Below, one piece after another: positions 33,283-42,514 of a stretch of DNA of 64,000 bases. The translations under genes were made by a program, and so were the position numbers. The DNA comes from Pseudocitrobacter vendiensis. Its GTDB lineage: Bacteria; Pseudomonadota; Gammaproteobacteria; Enterobacterales; Enterobacteriaceae. Each line of letters begins with the position of its first letter. Position 1 is the stretch's first letter. Under the pieces are notes generated by a model, which saw nothing but the letters and a program-made list of their open reading frames with translations, was not told the origin of the DNA and did not search any database. Location: NCBI RefSeq assembly GCF_943590815.1, contig NZ_CALSBS010000013.1, positions 62,001-126,000 on the forward strand, given 5' to 3'.

Positions 33283-34121
33283 TGCAGAAATTAAAACTGA
33301 TAATTTTACCGGTGCTGGCATTTGTGTGGCCATCAATCAATGCAACCGCATCGACTAAAACACCAATGCCTACTTCTCAGCAGTCAGTTGCTAAATCTGA
33401 GGCTAACTATGAATTTATTTCTATTTCTGCAAAATATGTCGACGGTATGTGGCTTGTTAATGGTCAACAAAGACCTGTAATTAAAACAAGCATGACTAAG
33501 CGTAACTATCTCCAGATCGCAAATCAGTCAACACTTACGCCTTTGAACCTTGTGATACCCAAAATTGCATTTGACGTTATAGCCAAAAATGGCGTTTTGT
33601 TATCAAATATTGTATCCCTGGATGAAGATGCAGCCGGTAAAAAAATTCTATGGTTAGAGCCGGGTTCCAGCCTGACAATCTCTTTCGTCAATGACCTATC
33701 CAGTACCCCATTACAGGCGATAGTGTCCGTAAGTAAATTGAATAAAAGCGTTATTGCGATTTTTGGACCAGACCAGGGTAAAAAATTCACCCTCCCCCAA
33801 ACTTCAAAATCACAGGATTTTTCAAAGGAGTATGACCCTTCACCAGAAGTCGCACTACGTCTCAATGTGCCCAAAAAAATTCACTCTTCCGTCACAATCC
33901 CAGATGTCGCGACTGCATCATTACCGTCCTCACATACCTACGAGATTATAGCGACTGATAAACTCAGGTCTTTTATGTTTTCAGAGTTTGTTTGGGTTGG
34001 TAAACGTAACAGCTTCCTCGTTGGTTCTAATTATTTCTCCAAAAATTTGACGGTTTACCCAGGTGAAGAATTCGATATCAGCACCATACAGAAAACGATT
34101 ATGAGGGCTAGTAATGATTAA
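33282..34121 (+). CDS. Exported protein of the 32-35 kb operon
   Basis: A 279-residue protein with a signal sequence (MQKLKLIILPVLAFVWPSINATA) and a beta-rich body with repeated hydrophobic-polar alternation. The end of the upstream gene and this start overlap by one base (TAATG). The body resembles pilus-chaperone or Ig-like beta-sandwich proteins in style (KILWLEPGSSLTISFVND), which I cannot confirm. It is likely periplasmic. No family assigned. Confidence 0.7.
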   Translation: MQKLKLIILPVLAFVWPSINATASTKTPMPTSQQSVAKSEANYEFISISAKYVDGMWLVNGQQRPVIKTSMTKRNYLQIANQSTLTPLNLVIPKIAFDVIAKNGVLLSNIVSLDEDAAGKKILWLEPGSSLTISFVNDLSSTPLQAIVSVSKLNKSVIAIFGPDQGKKFTLPQTSKSQDFSKEYDPSPEVALRLNVPKKIHSSVTIPDVATASLPSSHTYEIIATDKLRSFMFSEFVWVGKRNSFLVGSNYFSKNLTVYPGEEFDISTIQKTIMRASND

Positions 34122-34635
34122 AGCAGCCGGAGTGATTTTTATCTGTCTTTTGACTGGCTGTCAGTCGGTTGGAAGCAAAATTGCAGACCTCCCCTCAGTA
34201 GGTTTCGACCCTGTGATGAGCAACAAAAGTGAATCCTATACCGACGGAAAAGTTACTTTTCTGATTGAGAGTTCAGGCACTGATGTCTGGCTGCTCGCCA
34301 AGAATGGTACCAAGGAATTTATTGAGTTATCGGATCTAAATCTAGCCGGAAGCCGTTGCACCTATTCATCGCGTGGGAAACTGTTATTAACACCTGGTTC
34401 AGTTTCATTGTTTACTGTTCCGACTGTTGGTTTACTCGGCCTTTGCTACGACAACACTGACCAATTAACGTTTATTAATAACGCATTTACCAAAATTTCA
34501 CAAAAGTCGAGTGATGGACCCACATTGCCATTGTTGTTCAGTATTAGATATGAATTTCCCGGCTCGGGTGAAACAAACACAACGCTAGTTACGCAATCAT
34601 TAAGTCTTGCATTTTTGGAACAGGAGCAATCATGA
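34114..34635 (+). CDS. Putative lipoprotein, 173 aa
   Basis: A 173-residue protein with lipobox LLTGC (MIKAAGVIFICLLTGCQ), so Cys16 would be lipidated. It overlaps the upstream gene by 8 bp and the next by 4 bp (ATGA). Beta-rich, with two later Cys (SRCTYSS and LGLCYDN) that could form a disulfide. A palindrome copy (34249-34259) encodes GKVTF. It likely works at the outer membrane with the exported proteins of the same operon. Function unknown. Confidence 0.75.
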   Translation: MIKAAGVIFICLLTGCQSVGSKIADLPSVGFDPVMSNKSESYTDGKVTFLIESSGTDVWLLAKNGTKEFIELSDLNLAGSRCTYSSRGKLLLTPGSVSLFTVPTVGLLGLCYDNTDQLTFINNAFTKISQKSSDGPTLPLLFSIRYEFPGSGETNTTLVTQSLSLAFLEQEQS

Positions 34636-35024
34636 AATCTATATTGGCCGTCATCTGTATTTGCTGCTGCGAGGTGGCTTTTGCTTATCCTTATCGCATC
34701 TACACAGCACCTGATGGTGCCATTGTGAAAAATATACTGACCAATGAAGTGATCGGTAGGACACCGGTTGAAGTTGATGTCAGTAATACTGAAGCAGGCT
34801 CCACGTTCGGGATATCTATGTATCGGCATGAGAATGTTGCAATAAAAATATTCACAGTAATGCCAAGCGCGGAAAATAACTTTACTGTTTCAGGTCCCGA
34901 CGTTGCAACAATGTCTTTACCAGGTAAAGCCCCTTTAAACGTAATTAATGACAGTAATGCAGCAGCAGTTCACATAGATCTCAGGCCTTTTCTTTCTGAA
35001 CCTGTACATCAACCCATTCAATAG
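34632..35024 (+). CDS. Exported protein with PEGA-like motif, 130 aa
   Basis: A 130-residue protein with a signal sequence (MKSILAVICICCCEVAFAYP). The segment APDGAIVKNILTNEVIGRT then PVEVDVS matches the PEGA pattern (P-x-G-A ... G-x-T-P) found in surface proteins. The last gene of the operon, overlapping its neighbour by 4 bp. A hairpin (35032-35052) follows. It is likely secreted or periplasmic. Function unknown. Confidence 0.7.
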   Translation: MKSILAVICICCCEVAFAYPYRIYTAPDGAIVKNILTNEVIGRTPVEVDVSNTEAGSTFGISMYRHENVAIKIFTVMPSAENNFTVSGPDVATMSLPGKAPLNVINDSNAAAVHIDLRPFLSEPVHQPIQ

Positions 35025-35031
35025 TTAATTT

Positions 35032-35052
35032 AGGTCCCTGTCATGGGGACCT
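35032..35052 (+). terminator. Hairpin after the PEGA-like gene
   Basis: AGGTCCC-TGTCATG-GGGACCT forms a 7-bp stem 7 bp after the stop at 35024. There is no run of T after it. It may be a weak terminator or an RNA 3'-end protector. Confidence 0.45.
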
Positions 35053-35170
35053 GCAATCTCATTTATAAGGATATTTGTTCTAAAGATCATGCAGTTACAC
35101 GCATCTAGAATGATTAAGGCTTTACAGTATTGATAATGGAGGGAATGAAATTAAGGTCAACATAGTAATA

Positions 35171-35195
35171 AATCCGCATCCTTGCGATGCGGATT
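35171..35195 (-). terminator. Terminator after parB
   Basis: AATCCGCATC-CTTGC-GATGCGGATT is a perfect 10-bp stem 14 bp after the parB stop. Read leftward it is followed by TATTA. It also lies downstream of the rightward operon and could stop both. Confidence 0.65.
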
Positions 35196-35209
35196 AATGC
35201 AAAATTTAA

Positions 35210-36214
35210 TTATTCTTTTTCTTTCAACTTCGATTTTATAAACTCCTCAATTTCTGCGATCAATTCGCTATTAATTCTATTAAATTCAAACCTAATTTTT
35301 CTTCCAGACGCATTTTTGCTAATCCTTGCATATTTATCTTTATTATCAAACACGGCTAATTCACGAGTTTCCCACCCCTTGCTAGGAGGTTTTATGTCAA
35401 GCTGTTCAACTACTGTAGTAATTTTATCTATTACTGTCTTCTGTGCTTCGGAAATATCGGTTACATCCAAGCTCCTTATTTCCTCCCGAACATTATCTAC
35501 AACTTCCTCAAGAGAGAATAAATTCTTTTCGACGTACTTCTGTAGTCGGGATAAGCGATTGTAATACGAGTTAGGAATACCTTCATAGTCAGGAAAGAGA
35601 GCAATAAGAGAATTATCTATCTTCGCCGCCTGGATACGCTTAGAAACAGATACATGGCTGATTCCGAGATAATTAGCAAGCTCTTCATTAGTTGCAAATC
35701 CAAGGTCTTTCATTTTCTGTAAATACTGGAATCCAACTTCACGGTAAGAAAATCTCCGTGATGTCTGTGCTGCTGTAATGATGGAATTAATATCTTCCGG
35801 GGATAATTCATCCGGCAACACCCATAGTGGCAAATCCTTCGCAGATTGAATACAACAGAAACGCCTACGACTGCCCTCTATAAGCAGATACACCCCATTT
35901 CGTTTGACAGCAACGCCTTCTGTATCAACACCACGTACCTTAATTTGTTCCAGGATATCTCGAACTGCATTTACAGTGAGAGCTTCCTGGTTTCGTGGGT
36001 TCATAGGGTGTACTGCGGTTTCCAGTTCCACCTTCTCAGCCGGTACAATGATGTGTTCAGCTTCCAGCTTACGTCCATTATGTAAAGCAAACAGCTTCCT
36101 CAGTCGAGGCTGTGATTTCAGGCCTGGAAGCCCGGAGCGATGGCTGACTTCAGTACGCTTAGGTGCATTAATATAACGGGATTTGTCATTCCCGATATGC
36201 TGCTCATCACTCAT
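35210..36214 (-). CDS. parB: ParB partition protein
   Basis: A 334-residue ParB/SopB-type protein. The ParB-like region (LPLWVLPDELSPEDI following IEGSRRRFCC) carries the Arg-rich patch of the nuclease-like domain, and a helix-turn-helix ENLANYLGISHVSVSKR-like segment (seen as EELANYLGISHVSVSKRIQ) follows near residue 178. The C-terminus is basic and helical. It overlaps parA by 4 bp (ATGA). ParB loads on a centromere and stimulates ParA. The 54-bp array at 37771-38330 is one candidate centromere. Confidence 0.85.
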   Translation of the reverse strand: MSDEQHIGNDKSRYINAPKRTEVSHRSGLPGLKSQPRLRKLFALHNGRKLEAEHIIVPAEKVELETAVHPMNPRNQEALTVNAVRDILEQIKVRGVDTEGVAVKRNGVYLLIEGSRRRFCCIQSAKDLPLWVLPDELSPEDINSIITAAQTSRRFSYREVGFQYLQKMKDLGFATNEELANYLGISHVSVSKRIQAAKIDNSLIALFPDYEGIPNSYYNRLSRLQKYVEKNLFSLEEVVDNVREEIRSLDVTDISEAQKTVIDKITTVVEQLDIKPPSKGWETRELAVFDNKDKYARISKNASGRKIRFEFNRINSELIAEIEEFIKSKLKEKE

Positions 36215-37464
36215 GCGTTACTCCTTTCTTTCACAGAAAAACTCTTAATCTCATTTATAAATTGCTGGTAGACCGCCATTACAGATTCTTCAGCCACATC
36301 AAGCTGCTTAGGTGAGCAAAGCTCTTCAGACTTTTTAATATCCAATACGGTTCTGCCCCTTGATGCTGCGGCTTTAAACGCTTCGGAATTTTTAATATTT
36401 GCAGACATAAAGAGTTCCTGCACTGTTCTTACCAGTTTATCCAGAACAATTTTTTCATATGGACTCTTATCGTCTACGTTAACAGCCAGCACTTTGAACC
36501 ACCTCAGATTTTCGCCCTTGCTCGGCGATTGTTTGAAACGCTCGCTGATGGTCAACATGAAATCAGTTGTGGAAGCATAATCGTATTCACGAGGTGATAC
36601 GGCAACAAGAATGCCATCAGCGGCTTCATCAGCTGCCCAAGTGATTGGCGAATCCTCTGGTGGAGTATCGATGATAATCAGGCCGTATTTTTTCTTCAAA
36701 ACAGGCAGAATAACTTCTTTGAATCGAAGTAATAGCTCTGTTCGTTCTTCTCTGGAACACTGCCAGTATTTATCTTTAAATCGCGCATCTGTAGGAAATG
36801 CTGTAATAACATCAAGATTCGGTAGGTGTGTCGAAAAAGGCATACTCTCAATGATTTCTTCTTCCGAATACCCTAAATCAAGGTATTTTTTGTAATCTGA
36901 GTCCTCTTCATAAACCCCTAAGATGGCGTCAATAGCAGTGAGGAAAACATCATCTTCCGCTACACTTTGTATCATCCCGCTACCAATTGAGCCTTGTGGG
37001 TCCCATTCGATCAAAAGTGTCCTTGCGTTTAGATGCATATCAAGCGCTGCGGCTACAGCAAGAGCCCCTGAAGTTGTACTCTTACCCGTGCCGCCCTTAT
37101 GGTTCTGCGTTACGATTGCACGGCTATGGTAATAGTCGCTGTACCGAGGACAGCCCAGAGCATCCATGATTTTTTGGACGTCCCACCTGGTATAGAGATG
37201 GTTTTTGTTCTGAAAGATAGGAGCACCAACCAGACCTCTATCTTCAAGATCGGCAAGGATTTTATTAAAGGTGACGCGTGACTTGCCAAAAAAATCTGAC
37301 AGATTTTTTTTATTCAAACAATGGTTATAGATGAGGCGATCTACACCTTCAACACTATCATCCGAGACCGAAACCCTTGAAGAGACCAATAATGACTCCT
37401 TCAGGGAAATCTGCTCGCTCTTCATTCGTTGACCGACAAGGGCGATCTTATCAATTAGATTCAT
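36211..37464 (-). CDS. parA: ParA partition ATPase (type Ia)
   Basis: A 417-residue protein. An N-terminal DNA-binding part with a helix-turn-helix-like segment (NKKNLSDFFGKSRVTFNKIL, residues 50-69) precedes a deviant Walker A motif HKGGTGKSTT near residue 122 and a Walker B-like LIIIDTPPEDS near 250. The extra N-terminal domain is typical of P1/F type Ia ParA, which also represses its own operon. An inverted repeat lies in its promoter region (37497-37559). It moves plasmid copies on the nucleoid with ParB. Confidence 0.9.
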   Translation of the reverse strand: MNLIDKIALVGQRMKSEQISLKESLLVSSRVSVSDDSVEGVDRLIYNHCLNKKNLSDFFGKSRVTFNKILADLEDRGLVGAPIFQNKNHLYTRWDVQKIMDALGCPRYSDYYHSRAIVTQNHKGGTGKSTTSGALAVAAALDMHLNARTLLIEWDPQGSIGSGMIQSVAEDDVFLTAIDAILGVYEEDSDYKKYLDLGYSEEEIIESMPFSTHLPNLDVITAFPTDARFKDKYWQCSREERTELLLRFKEVILPVLKKKYGLIIIDTPPEDSPITWAADEAADGILVAVSPREYDYASTTDFMLTISERFKQSPSKGENLRWFKVLAVNVDDKSPYEKIVLDKLVRTVQELFMSANIKNSEAFKAAASRGRTVLDIKKSEELCSPKQLDVAEESVMAVYQQFINEIKSFSVKERSNA

Positions 37465-37496
37465 TCTCTTCCGATCCCTTTTAACCTAAATAATGA

Positions 37497-37559
37497 AATT
37501 AAACGCATATATGTACACTTTACGCATAATGCGTACATTCGTGCCTTATGCGTTTAATT
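37497..37559. promoter_or_regulatory. Nested inverted repeats upstream of parA (operator)
   Basis: AATTAAACGCATA (37497-37509) and TATGCGTTTAATT (37547-37559) are 13-bp arms. Between them lies the palindrome TACGCAT-A-ATGCGTA (37521-37535), which repeats the core ACGCAT. It starts about 33 bp before the parA ATG. Such a site fits self-repression by ParA. Confidence 0.65.
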
Positions 37560-37770
37560 GTAACCGTAATTCTAACTATACGCTAACGTTCTGTTTCTTT
37601 TTCGTCGATTATGGGATATCAGCCTCATCGGTTTACTTTGTTATGTGTAAAAAGAGAGTTATAAGGAATGACTTTCAACATTGGCGATAGCAAACTACCG
37701 ACTTAACAAGAGTCAGCTATGTGGCAACTAACGTCAATTCCCCTGTATTCAAAAGCATCTCTTTTTGGGC

Positions 37771-38330
37771 TGGCGATTAACGGGGTTAAATGTTCCGGCA
37801 CTCAAACAGCATCCCGCCCTGGGCTGGCGATTAAGGGGGTTAAATGTTCCGACACCCGGACAGCGTCCCTCCCTTGGCTGGCGATTAAGGGGGTTAAATG
37901 TTCCGACACCCGGACAGCGTCCCTCCCTTGGCTGGCGATTAAGGGGGTTAAATGTTCCCGCACCCAAACAGCATCCCGCCCTGGGCTGGCGATTAAGGAG
38001 GTTGAATGCTCCGGCACCCGGACAGAATTCGGCCTTGAGCTGGCGATTAAGAGGGTTCAATGTACCGCCGCTCCGACAGTATCCCGCGCTGGGCTGGCGA
38101 TTAAAGGGGTTAAATGTTCCGGCACCTGGACAGTATCCGCCTTGAGCTGGCGATTAAGGGGGTTAAATATTCAGGCACCCGAACAGTATCCCGCCCTGAG
38201 CTGGCGATTAAGGGGGTTAAATATACAGGCACCCGAACAGCATCCCGCCCTGGGCTGGCGATTAAGGGGGTTAAATGTGTTCCGGCACCCGGACAGTATC
38301 CCGCCTAGAGCTGGCGATTAAGGGGTTATA
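37771..38330. repeat. Eleven tandem 54-bp repeats
   Basis: The core TGGCGATTAA starts at 37771, 37825, 37879, 37933, 37987, 38041, 38095, 38148, 38202, 38256 and 38312. The period is 54 bp except for 53 once and 56 once. Each unit also holds GGGGTTAAATGTTC-like and CACCCGGACAG-like words, and TCCGGCACCCGGA forms a short inverted repeat within many units. Several reading frames stay open because 54 is a multiple of 3, but no ribosome site or shift tolerance supports a gene. Position beside parA/parB makes it a good centromere candidate; an origin or incompatibility iteron set is an alternative. Confidence 0.85.
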
Positions 38331-39774
38331 TGAATCAGTTCCCGGGAGGGATCTATACATGACCTACGATAAAAGCAAAACAACATTAAAGTTTGGTTGT
38401 AAGAACTGAAAAGTACAAAGTTGAAATATGAAACGCGGGTTGGACCTCTCTAACGTTAGTGGTAATGACTTATGGTGCAAACATAAATCTACATATTTAT
38501 GGGAAGCTGGTTAGACGACGTCCGGTCTGAAGCGCACAGACTGAAAGAGTACCGTGTGGTTCGGCGTGAACCCAGACAATAATGTTAATTCTTCGCAGCA
38601 AAATAAGAGGGCGTTCTCACAAAAGTTGTGGAGACTTGTGCAGATTACTTCTTCTGAAATCTCGTAGGCCGTTCTAATTATCTCTATGTTACTAACATTT
38701 AATTTCCTTTACCTTTTCTAGTGTTTTCGAAATAAGGTTTCGGTGTGCTAGAACTTTGTTGGAATTTAAAGCCTGGACTCTAATACCGGGCAAAAGAGTA
38801 GAATATGCCAGGCCCCCGCAAAATTTTCGACGGCTAAGGCGCCATTCAGGAATGAACTAAATCCTTCCTGCTTACCTCGTGATCCAAAAGATGGCATTCA
38901 GAATACTAAGAAAGCACGCCGAATCTGAGCCTATAACCCTTTGGCTAAATTATGCAAAGCAATGTTACTCAACACCCGGGATAAACTTTAAGGTGTTTAT
39001 ATACCAATTTTGGAGATTAAGGCGCACATACCCGGCGGAGCGAATTGGTTGGATCGTCAGTAAATTGTTTTATTAGGAATAAACTTCCCCAATTTCAAGA
39101 TGCGAATTTCAGGTTTTTTGGTAAATGGCACTACGCTTGTTTTACAGATAGCAACCAGTTACAACATCTCGATTAACCATATTCTAGTAATCACTTGAAG
39201 CTGAAAATGGTTGACTATACCAACCTAAATAGAAGGCATTTCATTTTAGTTCAAAACAAAACTGCAACTTAATAGTTATGGTTGGTTTAGATAACCACAA
39301 ATACGAAAATTGACTAACAAAACAAAAAGAAACCAACTCACAAATATTATCTCTAACTTGTTAAACAAACCAACAAGACATGAGTTATTGTTTGTTTTTC
39401 AATGCCTTACCAAACTTTAAATCGATACATAAGAAATTATGGGTTGCTTAGCTAACCATAAAGATAGTGTTTATATCTAATATACAGTAGCGCGACAAAT
39501 TTGGTTATCACTTGCAACCACAACATCCGTATCCAAGGCAGGAAATTTAGCTCAGCACAGGCCGAGCATGATTAAACATCAGCCGTATAAAAGCTACATC
39601 ACCAATCAACTTAAGTAGAAGCCCCAGAGAAGCCAATCAACAGTATCTACAAATAAAATTTAGGGATATTTAGGGATATTTAGGGGAGTTAATTCGATCC
39701 AGAAATTCTGAACCTGAACAATTGTTGCGGGGGAGGGCAGTGTAACACAGTTAAAAACCTGTATTTTGAGTAAA
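38331..39774. other. Gene-free region with a TGGTT/AACCA inverted-repeat cluster
   Basis: No supported gene in about 1.4 kb (a 65-codon frame at 38879-39076 has no ribosome site). At 39208-39226, 39279-39297, 39441-39458 and 39502-39520 the pattern TGGTT-N(8-9)-AACCA occurs, with small variations. Near 39662 TTTAGGGATA is repeated directly. It is A+T-rich on the right, and may hold protein-binding sites or a centromere. Confidence 0.55.
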
Positions 39775-39815
39775 GTACGGATACCTCATCCAGTAAAGAT
39801 GAGGTATCCAGTACT
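39775..39815 (-). terminator. Strong hairpin terminator after trhC
   Basis: AGTAC-G-GATACCTCATC and GATGAGGTATC-CA-GTACT pair around the loop CAGTAAA. It lies 10 bp after the trhC stop and marks the end of the trhA-to-trhC operon. Only a short T run follows leftward. Confidence 0.65.
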
Positions 39816-39824
39816 ACTTAAACG

Positions 39825-42506
39825 TTATGCAGCTGCATTGCTAGCAACTTCCTGTTCATACAGTATCTCAATTGCTTCGCCGTAAGAGCAATCAAGACGG
39901 CTTTGTATTTCCCATAGCTTTCCACGGTCGGTACTGTCAGTCGTAAAACAAAGCTCCATTTTCCTGTCTACATAGAGGCGACATATCTCCTGGAAATTCT
40001 CGAATCGGACGAGCATCTCAGAAAATGCACGCTTTATCGTTCGTATGTTTTTCATACGCTCATATTCAGCATCAGTCGTGGAGAAGTAGTTATTAGCCTT
40101 CATGGCTTCTATGCTCTCCTTTTCCTGCTTCATGATGATCTTCCACGGCGAGTTGGCCGTCAGGGCTCGACCTACCGAGGAGGTGAAGTAATCTTCAAAG
40201 GACTGGGTAATACAAATACCAGCACAGTTCGTTTTCCTGAATCGGCGCCAGGCAGCTTCAAGGAAAGATGAGAAAAACTGATTTGACTGATTACTGGAGC
40301 CTGAAGCATTATCCGGGCGAATATACTCCCATGCCTCATCAAGGATGAACAACCGGCGGCGACCGTCCTTTTTGATAAACATTGCATGCTGAGCAGCTTG
40401 AATGATCGACATGAGCACGACTGTCTGGAGGTGAGGGGTACCCTTCAACTCTTCAAGCTCAAGAACTATAAACCGACTACCGAAGTTTATTGGCGGGAGC
40501 TTTTCGGTAAATCGATTTCCGTAAATGCCTCCTTCACACCATTGCCCTAATTGCTCACCGATATCTTTAATACGCTTATCTTCATGGGCAGAACAGCGGC
40601 GTGCAAATCCTGTAATAGAGCCTGTACTTCCGACTTTACGTGATTCGTTATATTCATCACCAATCAGTTGAAGCATGACCGATTGTTGAAAGTCGTCAAT
40701 ATTTCCTTTTTCAGATGCCATTATTTTTAACTGATTCAGGACCATAATGGTCTGTGCAACTTTATCCTTTTCTTCATCGTTATTATTTGAGTCGTCATTG
40801 AAAACAGGCGCTTCATCAAAAACTCGGTCTGCAACAGTGACATCGGTCAAAAATGCGAACGGATTCAGAGTAAAATCAGGCTTTTTACCAAAATCTATAA
40901 ACTGACTATTTGTATATTGCTCCGAAATACCCTGATACGAGCGACCAACGTCAACTACAAAAATCTGGGCTCCATCAGGGTCAAATGCATCATAAGCATT
41001 GTTTTTGAAACCTTCAAAAGTATCACGATAATGGATCAGATTATTAGAACGCGGCCCTGCACCAAGATAGTTATTAATGATGTATGCAACCCAGAACGAT
41101 TTGCCTGCACCAGAAGTCGCCCCAACAACCATATTATAGCTGGCAGAAGTCTTGAAGATATCAAGCCCCAACAGCTGGCCCTCTCGTGAGACGAGGTTAA
41201 GTACAGGTCTGTCAGTATTACCTTTCCATGGGCCGAATAGAGGGGTCATATGCGCTGCACCAGTATTACTGACTACCTCAAAACGGTCCAGATCTAGTAT
41301 CGTCTTGGGGTCATTACACATTGGAAGGCAAGAGACAAAAGATGGAAAGATGATGTATGAATCATCAGCCACTTTAACGCGACTTTCCAGATAAAATGAT
41401 TTTAACTGGTCTGCGGCAGACTGGACATCTAATGCTGAATTCCCCATGACGGTAAATGTCAGATAACTGTGTAAAAGACGGGCCCCATCTTCCAGTTCAC
41501 GTGTTACCGCCATGTAATCATTATCCATGTCCTTCAGTCTTGGACAAAACGTTAAGACGGTTGGGATACTAGCTTGTTTGTTAGTAATTGCCTTATATCT
41601 GACGTTATCTCTAGCTAATTTTAAGGGATCGGCGAAATGGACTGTTTGAGTTATCATAAATGGGCTAAATATAGTTTTACGCCCATTCATCCAATTCACT
41701 ACAAGTTCATACATGCTTCCAAAATTTACATGTTCTGGGAACTTGACCACAGATAATTGTTTGAAATAACGATGTTCAGAAACATCAGTACTCTGCGTTG
41801 TAGATGAAAAATTATTTTCAGTTACTGTATATTTTCGCCCCGGAACATTTAGCTGTTCGTTAAGACGCCTCATAGTGTTGACTTCAACATGACCTTCAGC
41901 CCAACGTGATGTTTTTCCCGGATGCATTAATTTATCCATGCAATAAAGCCAGTTTTCGGCGCTAACTTTATGTGGAAAAAGGCCCAGTGTGTTCAACTTA
42001 CTGATTAGGTCAGAGTACAGTGCATCGATGCGATTAATTTCAATTTCAGTAGGAAGCGCAGATTTCAACGGAATAGAAAATGACATCCAGATCTGAAAGT
42101 CACGAAGCATTAATTTATCATGATCCGGTTTTAAGGGTTCATTTAGACTTCTATCATAATAATCCAGCTGGTAGGCCGTGAGTAAGTCCCCCTTAAGCTT
42201 ATCATGTCCTTCCATTCGACCACCACGAACTGCCGACCAGGCACTTAAATGCAAGGTCAGGTCCGGCAGTGCTGTTAATGAGGTCTGACAGATAGTGTCA
42301 GTAGGAAAATCCATTTTAAATAATTCAGCTAACACATCCTGCTGATTATCAAAAACACCAGGTGAGGGGTTACAAATAAACATAAACCCAAGCCGATTAC
42401 CGTCTATTAGAAAATAATTCGTGCCAGGAATCTGGTCGTATACAGGAATAAACCCACCAAACTGGTGGCGACTTAATTCTTTATTATAGATGTTAGCAGA
42501 TTTCAT
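39825..42506 (-). CDS. trhC: Conjugation ATPase TrhC (TraC/VirB4 family)
   Basis: An 893-residue protein with Walker A VVGATSGAGKSFWV near residue 460, Walker B RLFILDEAWEYI near 710 and the downstream AWRRFRKTN and CITQSFEDY boxes of VirB4/TraC ATPases. Length and N-terminal region fit F TraC. It is cytoplasmic at the inner-membrane channel, powers pilus assembly and is essential for transfer. It is the last gene of the leftward trhA-C operon, 8 bp after trhV. GAGG lies 6 nt before the ATG. Confidence 0.92.
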   Translation of the reverse strand: MKSANIYNKELSRHQFGGFIPVYDQIPGTNYFLIDGNRLGFMFICNPSPGVFDNQQDVLAELFKMDFPTDTICQTSLTALPDLTLHLSAWSAVRGGRMEGHDKLKGDLLTAYQLDYYDRSLNEPLKPDHDKLMLRDFQIWMSFSIPLKSALPTEIEINRIDALYSDLISKLNTLGLFPHKVSAENWLYCMDKLMHPGKTSRWAEGHVEVNTMRRLNEQLNVPGRKYTVTENNFSSTTQSTDVSEHRYFKQLSVVKFPEHVNFGSMYELVVNWMNGRKTIFSPFMITQTVHFADPLKLARDNVRYKAITNKQASIPTVLTFCPRLKDMDNDYMAVTRELEDGARLLHSYLTFTVMGNSALDVQSAADQLKSFYLESRVKVADDSYIIFPSFVSCLPMCNDPKTILDLDRFEVVSNTGAAHMTPLFGPWKGNTDRPVLNLVSREGQLLGLDIFKTSASYNMVVGATSGAGKSFWVAYIINNYLGAGPRSNNLIHYRDTFEGFKNNAYDAFDPDGAQIFVVDVGRSYQGISEQYTNSQFIDFGKKPDFTLNPFAFLTDVTVADRVFDEAPVFNDDSNNNDEEKDKVAQTIMVLNQLKIMASEKGNIDDFQQSVMLQLIGDEYNESRKVGSTGSITGFARRCSAHEDKRIKDIGEQLGQWCEGGIYGNRFTEKLPPINFGSRFIVLELEELKGTPHLQTVVLMSIIQAAQHAMFIKKDGRRRLFILDEAWEYIRPDNASGSSNQSNQFFSSFLEAAWRRFRKTNCAGICITQSFEDYFTSSVGRALTANSPWKIIMKQEKESIEAMKANNYFSTTDAEYERMKNIRTIKRAFSEMLVRFENFQEICRLYVDRKMELCFTTDSTDRGKLWEIQSRLDCSYGEAIEILYEQEVASNAAA

Positions 42507-42514
42507 TCGCGACC

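Noticed and set aside
37719..38321. Open reading frame of 200 codons through the 54-bp repeats, with others in two more frames
   Set aside because: All arise because the period is a multiple of 3 and lacks stops. The 53-bp and 56-bp units shift frame, and there is no ribosome site.
37771..38330. CRISPR array
   Set aside because: The whole 54-bp unit is repeated without unique spacers, and no cas gene is present. The same holds for the 42-44-bp array at 49698-50416.
38879..39076. 65-codon frame in the gene-free region
   Set aside because: No ribosome site, no neighbours, and ordinary composition for chance open frames.
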